Assembly (NCBI RefSeq): GCF_028682395.1
Contig: NZ_JANHLC010000010.1
Coordinates: 62,001-126,000 of the forward strand
Direction of reading: 5' to 3'
Source: Pseudomonas putida
GTDB lineage: Bacteria; Pseudomonadota; Gammaproteobacteria; Pseudomonadales; Pseudomonadaceae
Length of the DNA: 64,000 nt
Shown: one piece after another, positions 8,596 to 16,733 of the stretch
How the letters are laid out: each line of letters begins with the position of its first letter
Numbering within the stretch: the first letter of the stretch is position 1
Translations under genes and position numbers: made by a program
The notes under the pieces: model-generated
Told to the model about the DNA's origin: nothing
The model's database searches: none
The model's input: the letters and a program-made list of their open reading frames with translations, nothing else

Positions 8596-8886
8596 TCAGT
8601 TGTCACGCTGCACATAGCGCTCGATGGGCGGCTGTTCGCGCTGCTCGGCCTGCCACAGGTCGTAGTCGACCTGGATACCCAGCCAGACACGGGCGCTGCT
8701 GATACCGGCACGCTCCAGGCGCACGGCCAGGTCGGGGCTGACGGGGGCATGGCCGTGGAGAATCCGCGAAAGGGTTTCCCGGGCAAAACCCAGGTGGCGG
8801 GCGAACTCGGTGACGGTAGTTCCCAGGCCGGGAATCACCTCTTCACGCAGGATCTCACCCGGGTGGGGGGGATTGAACATGGCCAT
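8596..8886 (-). CDS. higA: HigA-type antitoxin (XRE-family helix-turn-helix)
   Basis: A 96-residue antitoxin of the HigA class. The sequence begins MAMFNPPHPGEILREEVIPG, the signature N-terminus of this family, and the helix-turn-helix runs through VTEFARHLGFARETLSRILH. The start at 8886 has GGAGG 6 bases upstream; the open frame to 8988 overlaps the toxin gene and is a poor alternative. The toxin gene lies 14 bases upstream in the same direction, giving the toxin-first order typical of higBA. The antitoxin would bind both HigB and its own operator. Confidence 0.93.
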   Translation of the reverse strand: MAMFNPPHPGEILREEVIPGLGTTVTEFARHLGFARETLSRILHGHAPVSPDLAVRLERAGISSARVWLGIQVDYDLWQAEQREQPPIERYVQRDN

Positions 8887-8900
8887 GAAGGGCCTCCATT

Positions 8901-9179
8901 TCAGTGGTAATCCAGGTAGTTGACCAGTTCGACATCCGTCTCGATAAAACGGAACACCACGCGCCAATTGGCGTTGATCGTGATGCACCAGAACCCTGCG
9001 ATAGCGCCCTTGAGCGGGTGCAACCGCCAGCCTGGAAGGTCGACTTCGACCGGTGTCTGCGCCTGATCCAGGACCGCCAGCACCCGGGCCAGGCGTCTCG
9101 CATGATCGGTGCGGACACCGTAGGTTGTGCCGGTTTCAAAGAAGGCCTTGAGCCCCTTGTGTTGCCAGCTGACAATCAT
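8901..9179 (-). CDS. higB: HigB-type toxin (RelE superfamily mRNA interferase)
   Basis: A 92-residue toxin of the HigB/RelE fold, expected to cleave ribosome-bound mRNA. Diagnostic features are the N-terminal helix (HKGLKAFFETGT), the HARRLARVLAVLD helix, PLKGAIAGFWCITINANWRVVFRF (core strands with the conserved arginine) and the end VELVNYLDYH. It is the first toxin-antitoxin cistron and overlaps a 23-codon upstream frame by four bases (ATGA). Its own ribosome site is weak, so coupling to that frame may matter. Confidence 0.93.
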   Translation of the reverse strand: MIVSWQHKGLKAFFETGTTYGVRTDHARRLARVLAVLDQAQTPVEVDLPGWRLHPLKGAIAGFWCITINANWRVVFRFIETDVELVNYLDYH

Positions 9180-9247
9180 GGGCGAAGTGTGATGCGATGC
9201 ATCACAACCTGCAATAACCGACCATCTGTTTTCCTGTTAGGTGTCAT
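9176..9247 (-). CDS. 23-residue leader ORF translationally coupled to higB (tentative)
   Basis: An ATG at 9247 is preceded by GGGAGG four bases upstream, a far better ribosome site than that of higB. The frame encodes MTPNRKTDGRLLQVVMHRIT and three further residues before a TGA that overlaps the higB ATG (ATGA). It could be a leader peptide feeding ribosomes into higB. I recognise no family. The longer frame back to 9400 is not supported by a ribosome site. Confidence 0.35.
   Translation of the reverse strand: MTPNRKTDGRLLQVVMHRITLRP
9188..9206. promoter_or_regulatory. Candidate HigA operator
   Basis: TGTGATGC (9188-9195) and GCATCACA (9199-9206) are a perfect inverted repeat around GAT, ending 9 bases upstream of the higB start. 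A dyad of this size at the head of a higBA operon is the expected antitoxin-binding site; it would also cover the higB ribosome site and the leader frame. Confidence 0.6.
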
Positions 9248-9416
9248 GGCGCCTCCCTGGCTACAGGCCTTCACGAGATGAAGGATCAATCCCCGGATAC
9301 AACGCTGTGGAGCACGACAGATCTTCGGTGGCCGCAAGGGACTGGGCAATTGGATGATTGCCCGAAGTGGGATGGATTTTTCGCGCAGGTGTGTCCCCAT
9401 TTGGCCTGCAGCGTTC

Positions 9417-9450
9417 TTCTGTAGGCGCGAGATCGCTCGCGCCTACAGAA
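9417..9450. repeat. REP-type palindromic element
   Basis: A perfect 15-bp inverted repeat, TTCTGTAGGCGCGAG (9417-9431) and its complement (9436-9450), with the 4-base loop ATCG. The core GTAGG-GCGAG resembles the repetitive extragenic palindromes common in fluorescent pseudomonads. It lies 16 bases past the stop of the leftward porin gene and may also act as its terminator; rightward it is followed by AGTTTTT. Confidence 0.7.
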
Positions 9451-9466
9451 AGTTTTTACGGTGGGC

Positions 9467-10735
9467 TTACCAGATTGGCAGGACGTAGCTGACGATCAGG
9501 CGGTTTTCATCCAGGTCGCTACCAAAATGGCTGGAGCGCACAGTGGCATTGCGCAGTTTTACCCCCAGGTTCTTCAACGGGCCTTCCTGGAACACGTAGC
9601 CGATATCGGTATCGCGTTCCCACTCCTTGCCCTCTGGGCGATTGGCGCCCAGGTTGATATCCGAACCGCTGATGTAACGGGTCATAAAGGTCAGGCCCGG
9701 CAGGCCCAGGGCGGCGAAGTTGTAGTCGTAGCGTGCCTGCCAGGACTTTTCGTCGCGGTTGGCGAAGTCGCCGATCTGTACGAAGTTCACCAGGAACGCA
9801 TCGGTGCCGTTGACGTAGGCAAAGCCGGTGTCGCCGCTCATGCGTTGATAGCCCAGGCCAACCGCATGGCCACCCAGGCTGTAGGTGAACATCGCGCCCA
9901 GGGCGCGGTTATCCACGTTGCTGCCACCCTGGTCGAGGGAACGGGCGAAGCGCAGGTCACTCTTGAGCGACTGACCCTGGCCCAGCGGTAGTACATGGGT
10001 CAGGTTGAGCAGGTGCTGGCTGTAGAGGTTTTCCAGGTGGCCGTAGCTGTAGGCCGTGCTGAGCTCATTGCTCCATTTGTAGTTGAGGCTGGCGAAGTCG
10101 AAGCGGTCGCTCTCGCTGTGGCGCACGCGGATGTTCTTGGCCCCGGTCGCGGTGATCCCCATGTCCTGATAGTCCGAGGAGTCGCGCTGGTTGACCTGGG
10201 TCAGCCGGCCGGCATCCAGGGTCAGGCCGTCGACTTCCAGGGACGTCAACTGACCGCCCTTGAACGTCTGCGGCAGCAGCCGCGAGTCATTGGCCAGCAA
10301 TACGGGCAGCTTGGGCAGCAGGGTGCCCAGTTTCAGTACGCTTTTGGAGGCCCGCACTTTGGCGGTCAGGCCCAGTTCGCCGTACTCGTCCTGCGCGCCC
10401 TTGGCGCTATTGCTATGGCGTTTGAGCAGGCCGGAACCCGTACGGTCCGGGCTGGAGTCGAGTTTGAGGCCGAGTTGGCCGAGGGCGTCGACACCCACGC
10501 CAATGGTGCCTTCGGTAAAGCCCGATTCATAACGCAGCAGGAAACCCTGGGCCCATTCGTCCTGTTTGGACTGGGGGGCGTTGTCCTGGCGGTAATCACG
10601 GTTGAAGTAGAAATTGCGCAGCTCGAGGCTGGCCTTGCTGTCCTTGATAAAGTCGGCGCTGGCCGGGCTCGACAGGCCGACAATAGCGCCGGTCAGAAGC
10701 AGGCGGGTCAGGTTGTTACCGGTAGTGCGGTCCAT
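9467..10735 (-). CDS. OprD-family outer membrane porin
   Basis: A 422-residue substrate-specific porin of the Pseudomonas OprD/Occ family. A signal peptide (LLLTGAIVGLSSPASA, cleaved before DFIKDSKASLELRNFYFNRD) leads into the hallmark N-terminal strand. Family motifs visible include QDEWAQGFLLRYESGFTEGTIGVGVD (split across the first strands), LPVLLANDSRLLPQTFKGG, and the terminal strand ending SYVLPIW. These channels admit amino acids, peptides or small carboxylates; which one cannot be read here. It could serve the neighbouring acyl-CoA cluster or the peptide importer. It is a single-gene unit, ending near the REP hairpin and starting downstream of the acyl-CoA dehydrogenase terminator. Confidence 0.93.
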   Translation of the reverse strand: MDRTTGNNLTRLLLTGAIVGLSSPASADFIKDSKASLELRNFYFNRDYRQDNAPQSKQDEWAQGFLLRYESGFTEGTIGVGVDALGQLGLKLDSSPDRTGSGLLKRHSNSAKGAQDEYGELGLTAKVRASKSVLKLGTLLPKLPVLLANDSRLLPQTFKGGQLTSLEVDGLTLDAGRLTQVNQRDSSDYQDMGITATGAKNIRVRHSESDRFDFASLNYKWSNELSTAYSYGHLENLYSQHLLNLTHVLPLGQGQSLKSDLRFARSLDQGGSNVDNRALGAMFTYSLGGHAVGLGYQRMSGDTGFAYVNGTDAFLVNFVQIGDFANRDEKSWQARYDYNFAALGLPGLTFMTRYISGSDINLGANRPEGKEWERDTDIGYVFQEGPLKNLGVKLRNATVRSSHFGSDLDENRLIVSYVLPIW

Positions 10736-10858
10736 GGTGAAGCTCCTTTGTTTTTATTATGGAGTAGCGATTGGCGCAACAAATCTCCGGGACGTGCTGC
10801 GCCCATCGCTCAAAATGGCGCGGTAGCAGTGCTCGCCGCAGAGCGAGCGCTTGTGGAT

Positions 10859-10901
10859 AAAAAAACCGTGGCGCCGAAATCGAGAGGGCTTGGCGCCACG
10901 G
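10859..10901 (-). terminator. Rho-independent terminator after the acyl-CoA dehydrogenase gene
   Basis: CCGTGGCGCC (10866-10875) pairs with GGCGCCACGG (10892-10901), a perfect 10-bp stem with a 16-base loop. Leftward it is followed by seven Ts. It lies 12 bases past the acyl-CoA dehydrogenase stop. Confidence 0.88.
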
Positions 10902-10913
10902 GTGATTCAACCG

Positions 10914-12686
10914 TCAGAACTGTTCGGCGTTCAGACCGAACAACGGTGCGCTTCCCGCCCGGATGCAGTGCTCCAGCGTGAGGATGCGCGGGAGCAAACG
11001 GCTGAAGTAGAAGTCGGCCGTGGCCAGTTTCGCGCCATAGAACGCCTCGTCTTCGCCACGTTGGCTTTCGGCGACCTGGGCCATGCGGGCCCAGAGCCAT
11101 GCGTAGGCCACATAGCCGAATAGATGCAGGTACTCCACCGACGCCGCACCGATCTCGTTGCGGTTGCTCGCGGCCTGGTCCTGTAGCCAGTCGCTAAGGT
11201 CTTCCAGGCGCTGGACGGCCTCGAGCAGAGGCTTGGCATAAGGCGCGCCGGGCTGGGCGGCGAAGGTGCGGATCTCGCCGGTGAACTGGCGCAGGGCCGC
11301 GCCGTTGTCGGCCAGGACCTTGCGCCCGAGCAGGTCCAGGGCCTGGATGCCGTTGGTGCCTTCGTAGATCTGGGCGATGCGCACGTCGCGTACCAGTTGC
11401 TCCTGGCCCCATTCGCGGATATAGCCGTGGCCACCGAATACCTGCTGGCCGTGGATGCAGCTTTCCAGCCCGGCATCGGTAAAGAACGCCTTGGCCACGG
11501 GGGTCAGCAGGGCGACCAGGGTCTGGGCGCTGTCGCGCTCCTGCGGGTCGTCGGAGAATTTGGCCAGGTCCAGTTGCTGACCGACATAGCTGGCGAATGC
11601 ACGACCGCCCTCGGTCATGGCCTTCATGCTGAGCAGCATGCGCCGCACATCGGGGTGGACGATGATCGGGTCGGCCATCCTGTCTGGCGCCACTGTCCCA
11701 GTTGGTGCACGGCTTTGCAGGCGTTCGCGGGCGTAGCTTACGGCGCTCTGATAGGACGCCTCGGCGCAGCCGATGCCCTGGATGCCGATGGACAGGCGTT
11801 CGTAGTTCATCATGGTGAACATCGCCGCCAGGCCTTTATTGGCCTCGCCGACGAGCCAGCCGCTGGCGCCATCGAAGTTCATCACGCAGGTGGCCGAGGC
11901 CTTGATGCCCATCTTGTGTTCGATCGAACCGCAACTGACGGCGTTGGCAGCGCCCAGGGAACCGTCGGCATTGACCAGCACCTTGGGCACGACAAACAGC
12001 GAAATGCCGCGCGGGCCGGCCGGTGCGTCCGGCAGTTTGGCCAGCACCAGGTGGATCACGTTCTCGGTCAGGTCTTGGTCGCCGCCGGTGATGAAGATCT
12101 TGCTGCCGCTGATGGTGAAGCTGCCATCGGCCTGGGGTTCGGCACGGGTGCGAATCAGCCCCAGGTCGGTGCCCGCGTGGGCTTCGGTCAGGCACATGGA
12201 GCCGGCCCAGCGCCCTTCGTACATCGGTGGCAGGTACAGGTTTTTCAGGCTGTCGCTGGCGTGGGCATCCAGGGCCAGGCAGGCCCCGGAGCTCAGCGCG
12301 GAATACAGGGCGAAGCTGGAGTTGGCGCCGTAGAGCATTTCCTCGAACTGCACGGCCAGCATCTTCGGCATGCCCATGCCGCCGAACTGCGGGTTACCGG
12401 CCAGGCCGACCCAGCCACCTTCGATATAGGTCGCGTAGGCCTGCTTGAAACCGGCCGGTGTCGTGACCTGGCCGGCGTGCCACTGGGCACCTTCTTCGTC
12501 GCCGCTGCGGTTGAGGGGCGAGATCAGTTGCGCGGTGACTTTCGCCGCTTCTTCGAGGATGGCATCGGCGGTGGCCGCATCGACGCTCTCGGCCAGCGCC
12601 GGCAGACGCGCCCACAGGGCCGGTGCGTCGAACACCTCATGCAGGACAAAGCGCATGTCGCGCAGTGGGGCGTTGAATTCGGGCAT
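10914..12686 (-). CDS. Acyl-CoA dehydrogenase, long DmdC/PA4199-like type
   Basis: A 590-residue FAD acyl-CoA dehydrogenase, about 200 residues longer than classical enzymes because of extra N- and C-terminal helical regions. This is the length seen in the DmdC-like (3-methylmercaptopropionyl-CoA dehydrogenase) and related families. The FAD/substrate-binding segment is CLTEAHAGTDLGLIRTRAE. The catalytic-base region is VFGGHGYIREWGQEQLVRD followed by QIYEGTNGIQALDL. It is transcribed leftward after actP-yjcH and the acyl-CoA synthetase genes, all in the same direction. By analogy with P. aeruginosa PA4198-PA4199 (recalled, not searched), ligase and dehydrogenase would act in sequence on a short or branched acyl acid. 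The exact substrate is unknown. Confidence 0.9.
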   Translation of the reverse strand: MPEFNAPLRDMRFVLHEVFDAPALWARLPALAESVDAATADAILEEAAKVTAQLISPLNRSGDEEGAQWHAGQVTTPAGFKQAYATYIEGGWVGLAGNPQFGGMGMPKMLAVQFEEMLYGANSSFALYSALSSGACLALDAHASDSLKNLYLPPMYEGRWAGSMCLTEAHAGTDLGLIRTRAEPQADGSFTISGSKIFITGGDQDLTENVIHLVLAKLPDAPAGPRGISLFVVPKVLVNADGSLGAANAVSCGSIEHKMGIKASATCVMNFDGASGWLVGEANKGLAAMFTMMNYERLSIGIQGIGCAEASYQSAVSYARERLQSRAPTGTVAPDRMADPIIVHPDVRRMLLSMKAMTEGGRAFASYVGQQLDLAKFSDDPQERDSAQTLVALLTPVAKAFFTDAGLESCIHGQQVFGGHGYIREWGQEQLVRDVRIAQIYEGTNGIQALDLLGRKVLADNGAALRQFTGEIRTFAAQPGAPYAKPLLEAVQRLEDLSDWLQDQAASNRNEIGAASVEYLHLFGYVAYAWLWARMAQVAESQRGEDEAFYGAKLATADFYFSRLLPRILTLEHCIRAGSAPLFGLNAEQF

Positions 12687-12717
12687 AACGTGAACCTCGT
12701 TGTAACAATGGTGAAAG

Positions 12718-12748
12718 GGGCACGGCGCCGCTGTTGCGGCCCGTGCCC
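12718..12748. promoter_or_regulatory. GC-rich hairpin between acyl-CoA dehydrogenase and actP
   Basis: GGGCACGG-C-GCCGC (12718-12731) pairs with GCGGC-CCGTGCCC (12736-12748) around TGTT, with one bulged base. It lies 6 bases after the actP stop (read leftward), and the T-run beyond it is short (TTTC). A weak terminator or RNA-stabilising stem is likely. Confidence 0.5.
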
Positions 12749-12754
12749 GGCGAA

Positions 12755-14425
12755 TCAGTGGCTCGAAGCGCTGGCGGCACCCAGGCCGGTCTGGGCCCGG
12801 ACAAACTGGTCGTCATAGGCCGCGCGTTCGTTTGCGGCCCGTGCGCTGCGGTCGAGCTTGGAGACGACCACGATCACCAGGAAGGCCAGTGGCATCGAGA
12901 ACAGCGCCGGATGGTCATACGGGAAGATGGCCTGGGCATTGCCCAGCACGGTGACCCAGACCGCTGGCGACAGAATCACCATCACCAGGGCGCACAGCAG
13001 GCCGGCGAAACCGCCGATCAGGGCGCCCTTGGTGGTCAGGCCCTTCCAGTACATGGCCATGATCAGGACCGGGAAGTTGGTCGAGGCGGCGATACCGAAG
13101 GTCAGGCCGACCAGGAACGCGACGTTCATCTTCTCGAACAGGATGCCCAGCAGGATGGCGATGATGCCCAGGCCTACGGTGGCGATACGGGTGACGCGCA
13201 TTTCCTGCTTCTCGGTGGCCTTGCCCTTTTTCAGAACGGTGGCGTAGAGATCGTGGGAAATTGCCGAAGCGCCGGCCAGTGCCAGGCCGGAAACCACCGC
13301 GAGAATCGTGGCGAAGGCCACGGCCGAGAGGAAGCCGAAGAACAGGTTGCCGCCGACGGCCTTGGCCAGGTGCATAGCGACCATGTTGCCGCCGCCGACC
13401 AGGGTGCCGCCCACTTCGCCGTTGACGTAGTACTGCGGGTCGGTGCCGATGATGACCATCGCCGCGAAGCCCAGCGTGCAGACCACCAGGAAGAAGAAAC
13501 CAATGAAGCCGGTGGCGTAGAACACCGATTTACGGGCTTCCTTGGCATTGGGCACGGTGAAGAAACGCATCAGGATATGGGGCAGGCCGGCGATGCCGAA
13601 CACCAGGCCGAGGGACATCGACGCGGCGTTGATCGGGTCGGCGAGCATCGAGCCCGGGCCCATGATGTCCCAGCCGCTGGCATGGGCGTCGATGGCCTTG
13701 GCGGCGAGCGCCTCGTAGCTGAAACCGAACTCGGACATGGCCATCACGGCCAGGGTCGTGCCGCCGGCGAGCAGCAGTACGGCCTTGATGATCTGGACCC
13801 AGGTGGTGGCGATCATGCCGCCGAAGATCACGTACACCAGCATCAGGGCGCCGACGATCATCACGGCTACCGGGTAGTCGAGGCCGAACAACAGCTTGAT
13901 CAACTGGCCGGCCCCGACCATTTGCACGATCAGGTAGCAGCAGACCACGGTCAGCGAGCCGAAGGCGGCGAAGATCCGCACCTTGTTCTGGTCCAGGCGG
14001 TAGGAAACGATATCGGCAAAGGTGTAGCGACCCAGGTTGCGCAGGCGCTCGGCCATCAGGAACGTGATGATCGGCCAGCCGACAAAGAAGCCGATGGTGT
14101 AGATAAAACCGTCATAGCCCTTGGCGAACACCAGGCTGGAAAGCCCCAGCAGCGTGGCGGCGGACATGTAGTCGCCGGCAATGGCCAGGCCGTTCTGGAA
14201 CCCGGTGATACCACCGCCGGCGGTATAAAAGTCAGAGGTGGAACGGGTCTGTCGGGCGGCCCACCAGGTAATCAATAGGGTGCCCAGCACGAACACGAAA
14301 AACATGCCGATGGCATGCAGGTTCAAGGGTTGTTTCTGGACTTCACCCACGCCGGGTGCCGCCAGGACCAGGGACGCGGGCAGCAGGCCAGCGCCGGCGA
14401 GGAGCAGGGTACGAAGTGCGTTCAT
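12755..14425 (-). CDS. actP: Cation/acetate symporter ActP
   Basis: A sodium:solute symporter (SSS family) for acetate and short monocarboxylates, 556 residues, inner membrane. I start at 14425 (MNALRTLLLAGAGLLPASLV), overlapping the yjcH stop by one base; the open frame continuing to 15079 is a shadow of yjcH and the acyl-CoA synthetase. The N-terminus is signal-like and removable, as in E. coli ActP, followed by about 13 membrane spans. Family landmarks are TSDFYTAGGGITGFQNGLAIAGDY (split), GYDGFIYTIGF and SMSLGLVFGIAGLPHILMRF. With yjcH and an acyl-CoA synthetase beside it, uptake and activation of short acids is the evident role. Confidence 0.94.
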   Translation of the reverse strand: MNALRTLLLAGAGLLPASLVLAAPGVGEVQKQPLNLHAIGMFFVFVLGTLLITWWAARQTRSTSDFYTAGGGITGFQNGLAIAGDYMSAATLLGLSSLVFAKGYDGFIYTIGFFVGWPIITFLMAERLRNLGRYTFADIVSYRLDQNKVRIFAAFGSLTVVCCYLIVQMVGAGQLIKLLFGLDYPVAVMIVGALMLVYVIFGGMIATTWVQIIKAVLLLAGGTTLAVMAMSEFGFSYEALAAKAIDAHASGWDIMGPGSMLADPINAASMSLGLVFGIAGLPHILMRFFTVPNAKEARKSVFYATGFIGFFFLVVCTLGFAAMVIIGTDPQYYVNGEVGGTLVGGGNMVAMHLAKAVGGNLFFGFLSAVAFATILAVVSGLALAGASAISHDLYATVLKKGKATEKQEMRVTRIATVGLGIIAILLGILFEKMNVAFLVGLTFGIAASTNFPVLIMAMYWKGLTTKGALIGGFAGLLCALVMVILSPAVWVTVLGNAQAIFPYDHPALFSMPLAFLVIVVVSKLDRSARAANERAAYDDQFVRAQTGLGAASASSH

Positions 14426-14751
14426 CACTTGCTCTCCTCCAACAGGGCGCTGCCCATGGCGTCGAAACGGGTGTTGGCGCGGTACACGTACCAACCGGTG
14501 AGGAGCCAGGAGAAGACGATGATCGCGGTGCCAATCGGCATGCCCACGGTCATCAGTTTCGGGCTGGCGAGCGGTGCGTGCAGCCACTGCGGGGCAAAGG
14601 CCACCACACCCATGAATGCGTAATAGGTGCCCAGCACGGCGGCACTCAGCGACCAGGCCAGGCGCGAGCGCGCCTTGACCAGTTGCAGGAATTTCGGGTT
14701 GCTGCGAATGCGTGCGCAGCGCTGGGTATCGGTTGCATGGATGTCGCTCAT
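14425..14751 (-). CDS. yjcH: DUF485 inner-membrane protein YjcH
   Basis: A 108-residue DUF485 protein with two membrane spans (around ARSRLAWSLSAAVLGTYYAF and the second around MPIGTAIIVFSWLLTG), the constant partner of ActP. The start at 14751 (MSDIHATDTQRC) replaces a longer frame lacking family similarity. The stop and the actP start overlap (TGATG). It is thought to accompany acetate transport, though its exact role in the family is unclear. Confidence 0.92.
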   Translation of the reverse strand: MSDIHATDTQRCARIRSNPKFLQLVKARSRLAWSLSAAVLGTYYAFMGVVAFAPQWLHAPLASPKLMTVGMPIGTAIIVFSWLLTGWYVYRANTRFDAMGSALLEESK

Positions 14752-14880
14752 GGTTGGCTCCACTTTTGTTTTTGTTGTCGATCTGTGGGGTGAAGGGCGC
14801 TGCTGCGTCAAATGCCGGCCGCACGCGCCCAAAGCGGCGGCCATCAAGGCCTGCCGCCGGGGCAAAACGCGGTGCTTGGG

Positions 14881-16503
14881 TTAGAGGTTCCTGGCCATTT
14901 CGCGCAGGACGAATTTCTGGATCTTGCCGGTCGAGGTCTTCGGCAGTTGGGTGAAGACCACGGTGCGCGGCAGCTTGAACCCGGCCAGGTGCTCGCGGCA
15001 GAAACTGATGATTTCGGCTTCGCGGGTGTCTGGATGGTCGGCCTTGAGGGTGATAAAGGCGCAGGGCGTTTCGCCCCATTTTTCGTCCGGACGGGCGACC
15101 ACAGCGGCCTCCAGCACCGCCGGATGGCGATAGAGCACGCCTTCGAGTTCGATGGTGGAGATGTTCTCGCCACCGGAGATGATGATGTCCTTGAGCCGGT
15201 CCTTGATCTCGACGTAACCGTCGGGGTGGCAGACCGCGAGGTCGCCGGTATGGAACCAGCCGCCTTCGAACGCTTCGGCGGTGGCCGTCGGGTTTTTCAG
15301 GTAGCCCTTCATCACGGTATTGCCGCGCATGAAGATCTCGCCGATGGTCTGGCCATCTCGCGGGGTCGGCTCCAGGGTTTTCGGATCGGCGACCATCACC
15401 CCTTCCAGGGTCGGATAGCGCACGCCCTGGCGGGACTTGATCTGGGCCCGTTCTTCCAGTGGCAGCTCATCCCATTCGGCATGCCAGGCGCAGAGGGTGA
15501 CCGGCCCGTAGGACTCGGTCAGGCCGTAGACGTGTGTGACCTTGATGCCCATTTCCTCTACCGCGCCGATCACTTTGGCCGGTGGCGCCGCGCCGGCGAC
15601 CATGGCGTTGACCGGGTGGTCGATGGCCGCCTTGGCCGACTCCGGCATGTTCACCAGGGCATTGAGCACGATGGGCGCGCCGCACAGATGGGAGATCTGG
15701 TGCTCGCGAATCAGGTTGAGGATTTTCTGCGGGTCGACCCGGCGCAGGAACACATGCACACCGGCCAGGGCCGTGATGGTCCAGGGGTAGCACCAGCCGT
15801 TGCAGTGGAACATCGGCAGGGTCCAGAGGTACACCGGATGGTTGCCGATGGCCCAGGTCATCTGGTTGCCCAGGGAGTTGAGGTACGCGCCGCGGTGGTG
15901 GTAGACCACGCCTTTCGGGTTGCCGGTGGTGCCGGAGGTGTAGTTCAGCGAGATCGCTTGCCACTCGTCATCCGGCCATTGCCAGGCAAACTGCGGATCA
16001 CCCTCGGCCAGCAGCGCTTCGTAGTCCAGGTCACTGACCGCCTGGCCTTCGCCGTATTCCGGATCGTTGACATCGATGACCAGCGGCGGGTGGTCGAGCA
16101 TGCCGATGGCCGCGCGGATCACGTCGTGGAATTCGCGGTCGGTCACCAGCACTTTCGCTTCGCCGTGCTGGAGCATGAAGGCGATGGCTTCGGCATCCAG
16201 GCGCACGTTCAGCGGGTTGAGCACCGCGCCGATCATGGGGACGCCGAAGTGCACTTCCAGCATCTCGGGGATATTGGGCAGCATCACGGCGACGGTATCG
16301 TTTTTGCCGATTCCACGTCCGCTCAGAGCCGAGGCCAGGCGACGGCAGCGGGCGTAGGTCTGGCCCCAGGTACGGCGGATCGAACCGTGGATCACGGCGG
16401 GGTAGTCGGGGTACACACTGGCGGTGCGTTCCAGAAAGCTCAGCGGCGACAAGGCGATATGATTGACAGCCGAAGGGCTGAGCCCTTGCTCGAAGATCGA
16501 CAT
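14881..16503 (-). CDS. AMP-dependent acyl-CoA synthetase (PA4198/DmdB-like)
   Basis: A 540-residue ANL-superfamily ligase that activates a carboxylic acid with ATP to acyl-AMP and then acyl-CoA. The P-loop motif YTSGTTGNPKGV lies near residues 188-199. The adenylate motif YGLTESYGP follows mid-protein, then the hinge region TGDLAVCHPDGYVEIKDRLKD, and the C-terminal catalytic lysine in PKTSTGKIQKF. It is divergent from the sensor kinase gene and upstream of yjcH-actP and the acyl-CoA dehydrogenase. It resembles 3-methylmercaptopropionate and medium-chain ligases; I cannot separate these by eye. Confidence 0.91.
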   Translation of the reverse strand: MSIFEQGLSPSAVNHIALSPLSFLERTASVYPDYPAVIHGSIRRTWGQTYARCRRLASALSGRGIGKNDTVAVMLPNIPEMLEVHFGVPMIGAVLNPLNVRLDAEAIAFMLQHGEAKVLVTDREFHDVIRAAIGMLDHPPLVIDVNDPEYGEGQAVSDLDYEALLAEGDPQFAWQWPDDEWQAISLNYTSGTTGNPKGVVYHHRGAYLNSLGNQMTWAIGNHPVYLWTLPMFHCNGWCYPWTITALAGVHVFLRRVDPQKILNLIREHQISHLCGAPIVLNALVNMPESAKAAIDHPVNAMVAGAAPPAKVIGAVEEMGIKVTHVYGLTESYGPVTLCAWHAEWDELPLEERAQIKSRQGVRYPTLEGVMVADPKTLEPTPRDGQTIGEIFMRGNTVMKGYLKNPTATAEAFEGGWFHTGDLAVCHPDGYVEIKDRLKDIIISGGENISTIELEGVLYRHPAVLEAAVVARPDEKWGETPCAFITLKADHPDTREAEIISFCREHLAGFKLPRTVVFTQLPKTSTGKIQKFVLREMARNL

Positions 16504-16632
16504 GAATGGTTACTCGGTGGCTGATTGTTAGCTCTGTGGTTGATCCGGCAGTGTCGGTCGCCAGGGTCAACTTTATGTCCGGCGTGCTTTATATAACATC
16601 TGCTATTGGATATGGAAGCATGACCTTATGGT

Positions 16633-16650
16633 TATAGTATTTATACTATA
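16633..16650. promoter_or_regulatory. AT-rich palindrome between acyl-CoA synthetase and sensor kinase genes
   Basis: TATAGTA (16633-16639) and TACTATA (16644-16650) form a perfect 7-bp inverted repeat around TTTA, in the 230-base divergent intergenic region, 84 bases before the kinase start. It is a candidate operator for the response regulator or another regulator of both promoters. Confidence 0.4.
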
Positions 16651-16733
16651 TTCAATTTCGAGGATGCTAAATGACTAGGGTTATCTCACCAGGCCCGGTA
16701 TATGCTTGGATTTCCTGACAAAGTGGACGTTCG

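Noticed and set aside
9176..9400. 74-codon frame upstream of higB
   Set aside because: Only the last 23 codons have a ribosome site; the longer frame reads through unrelated sequence.
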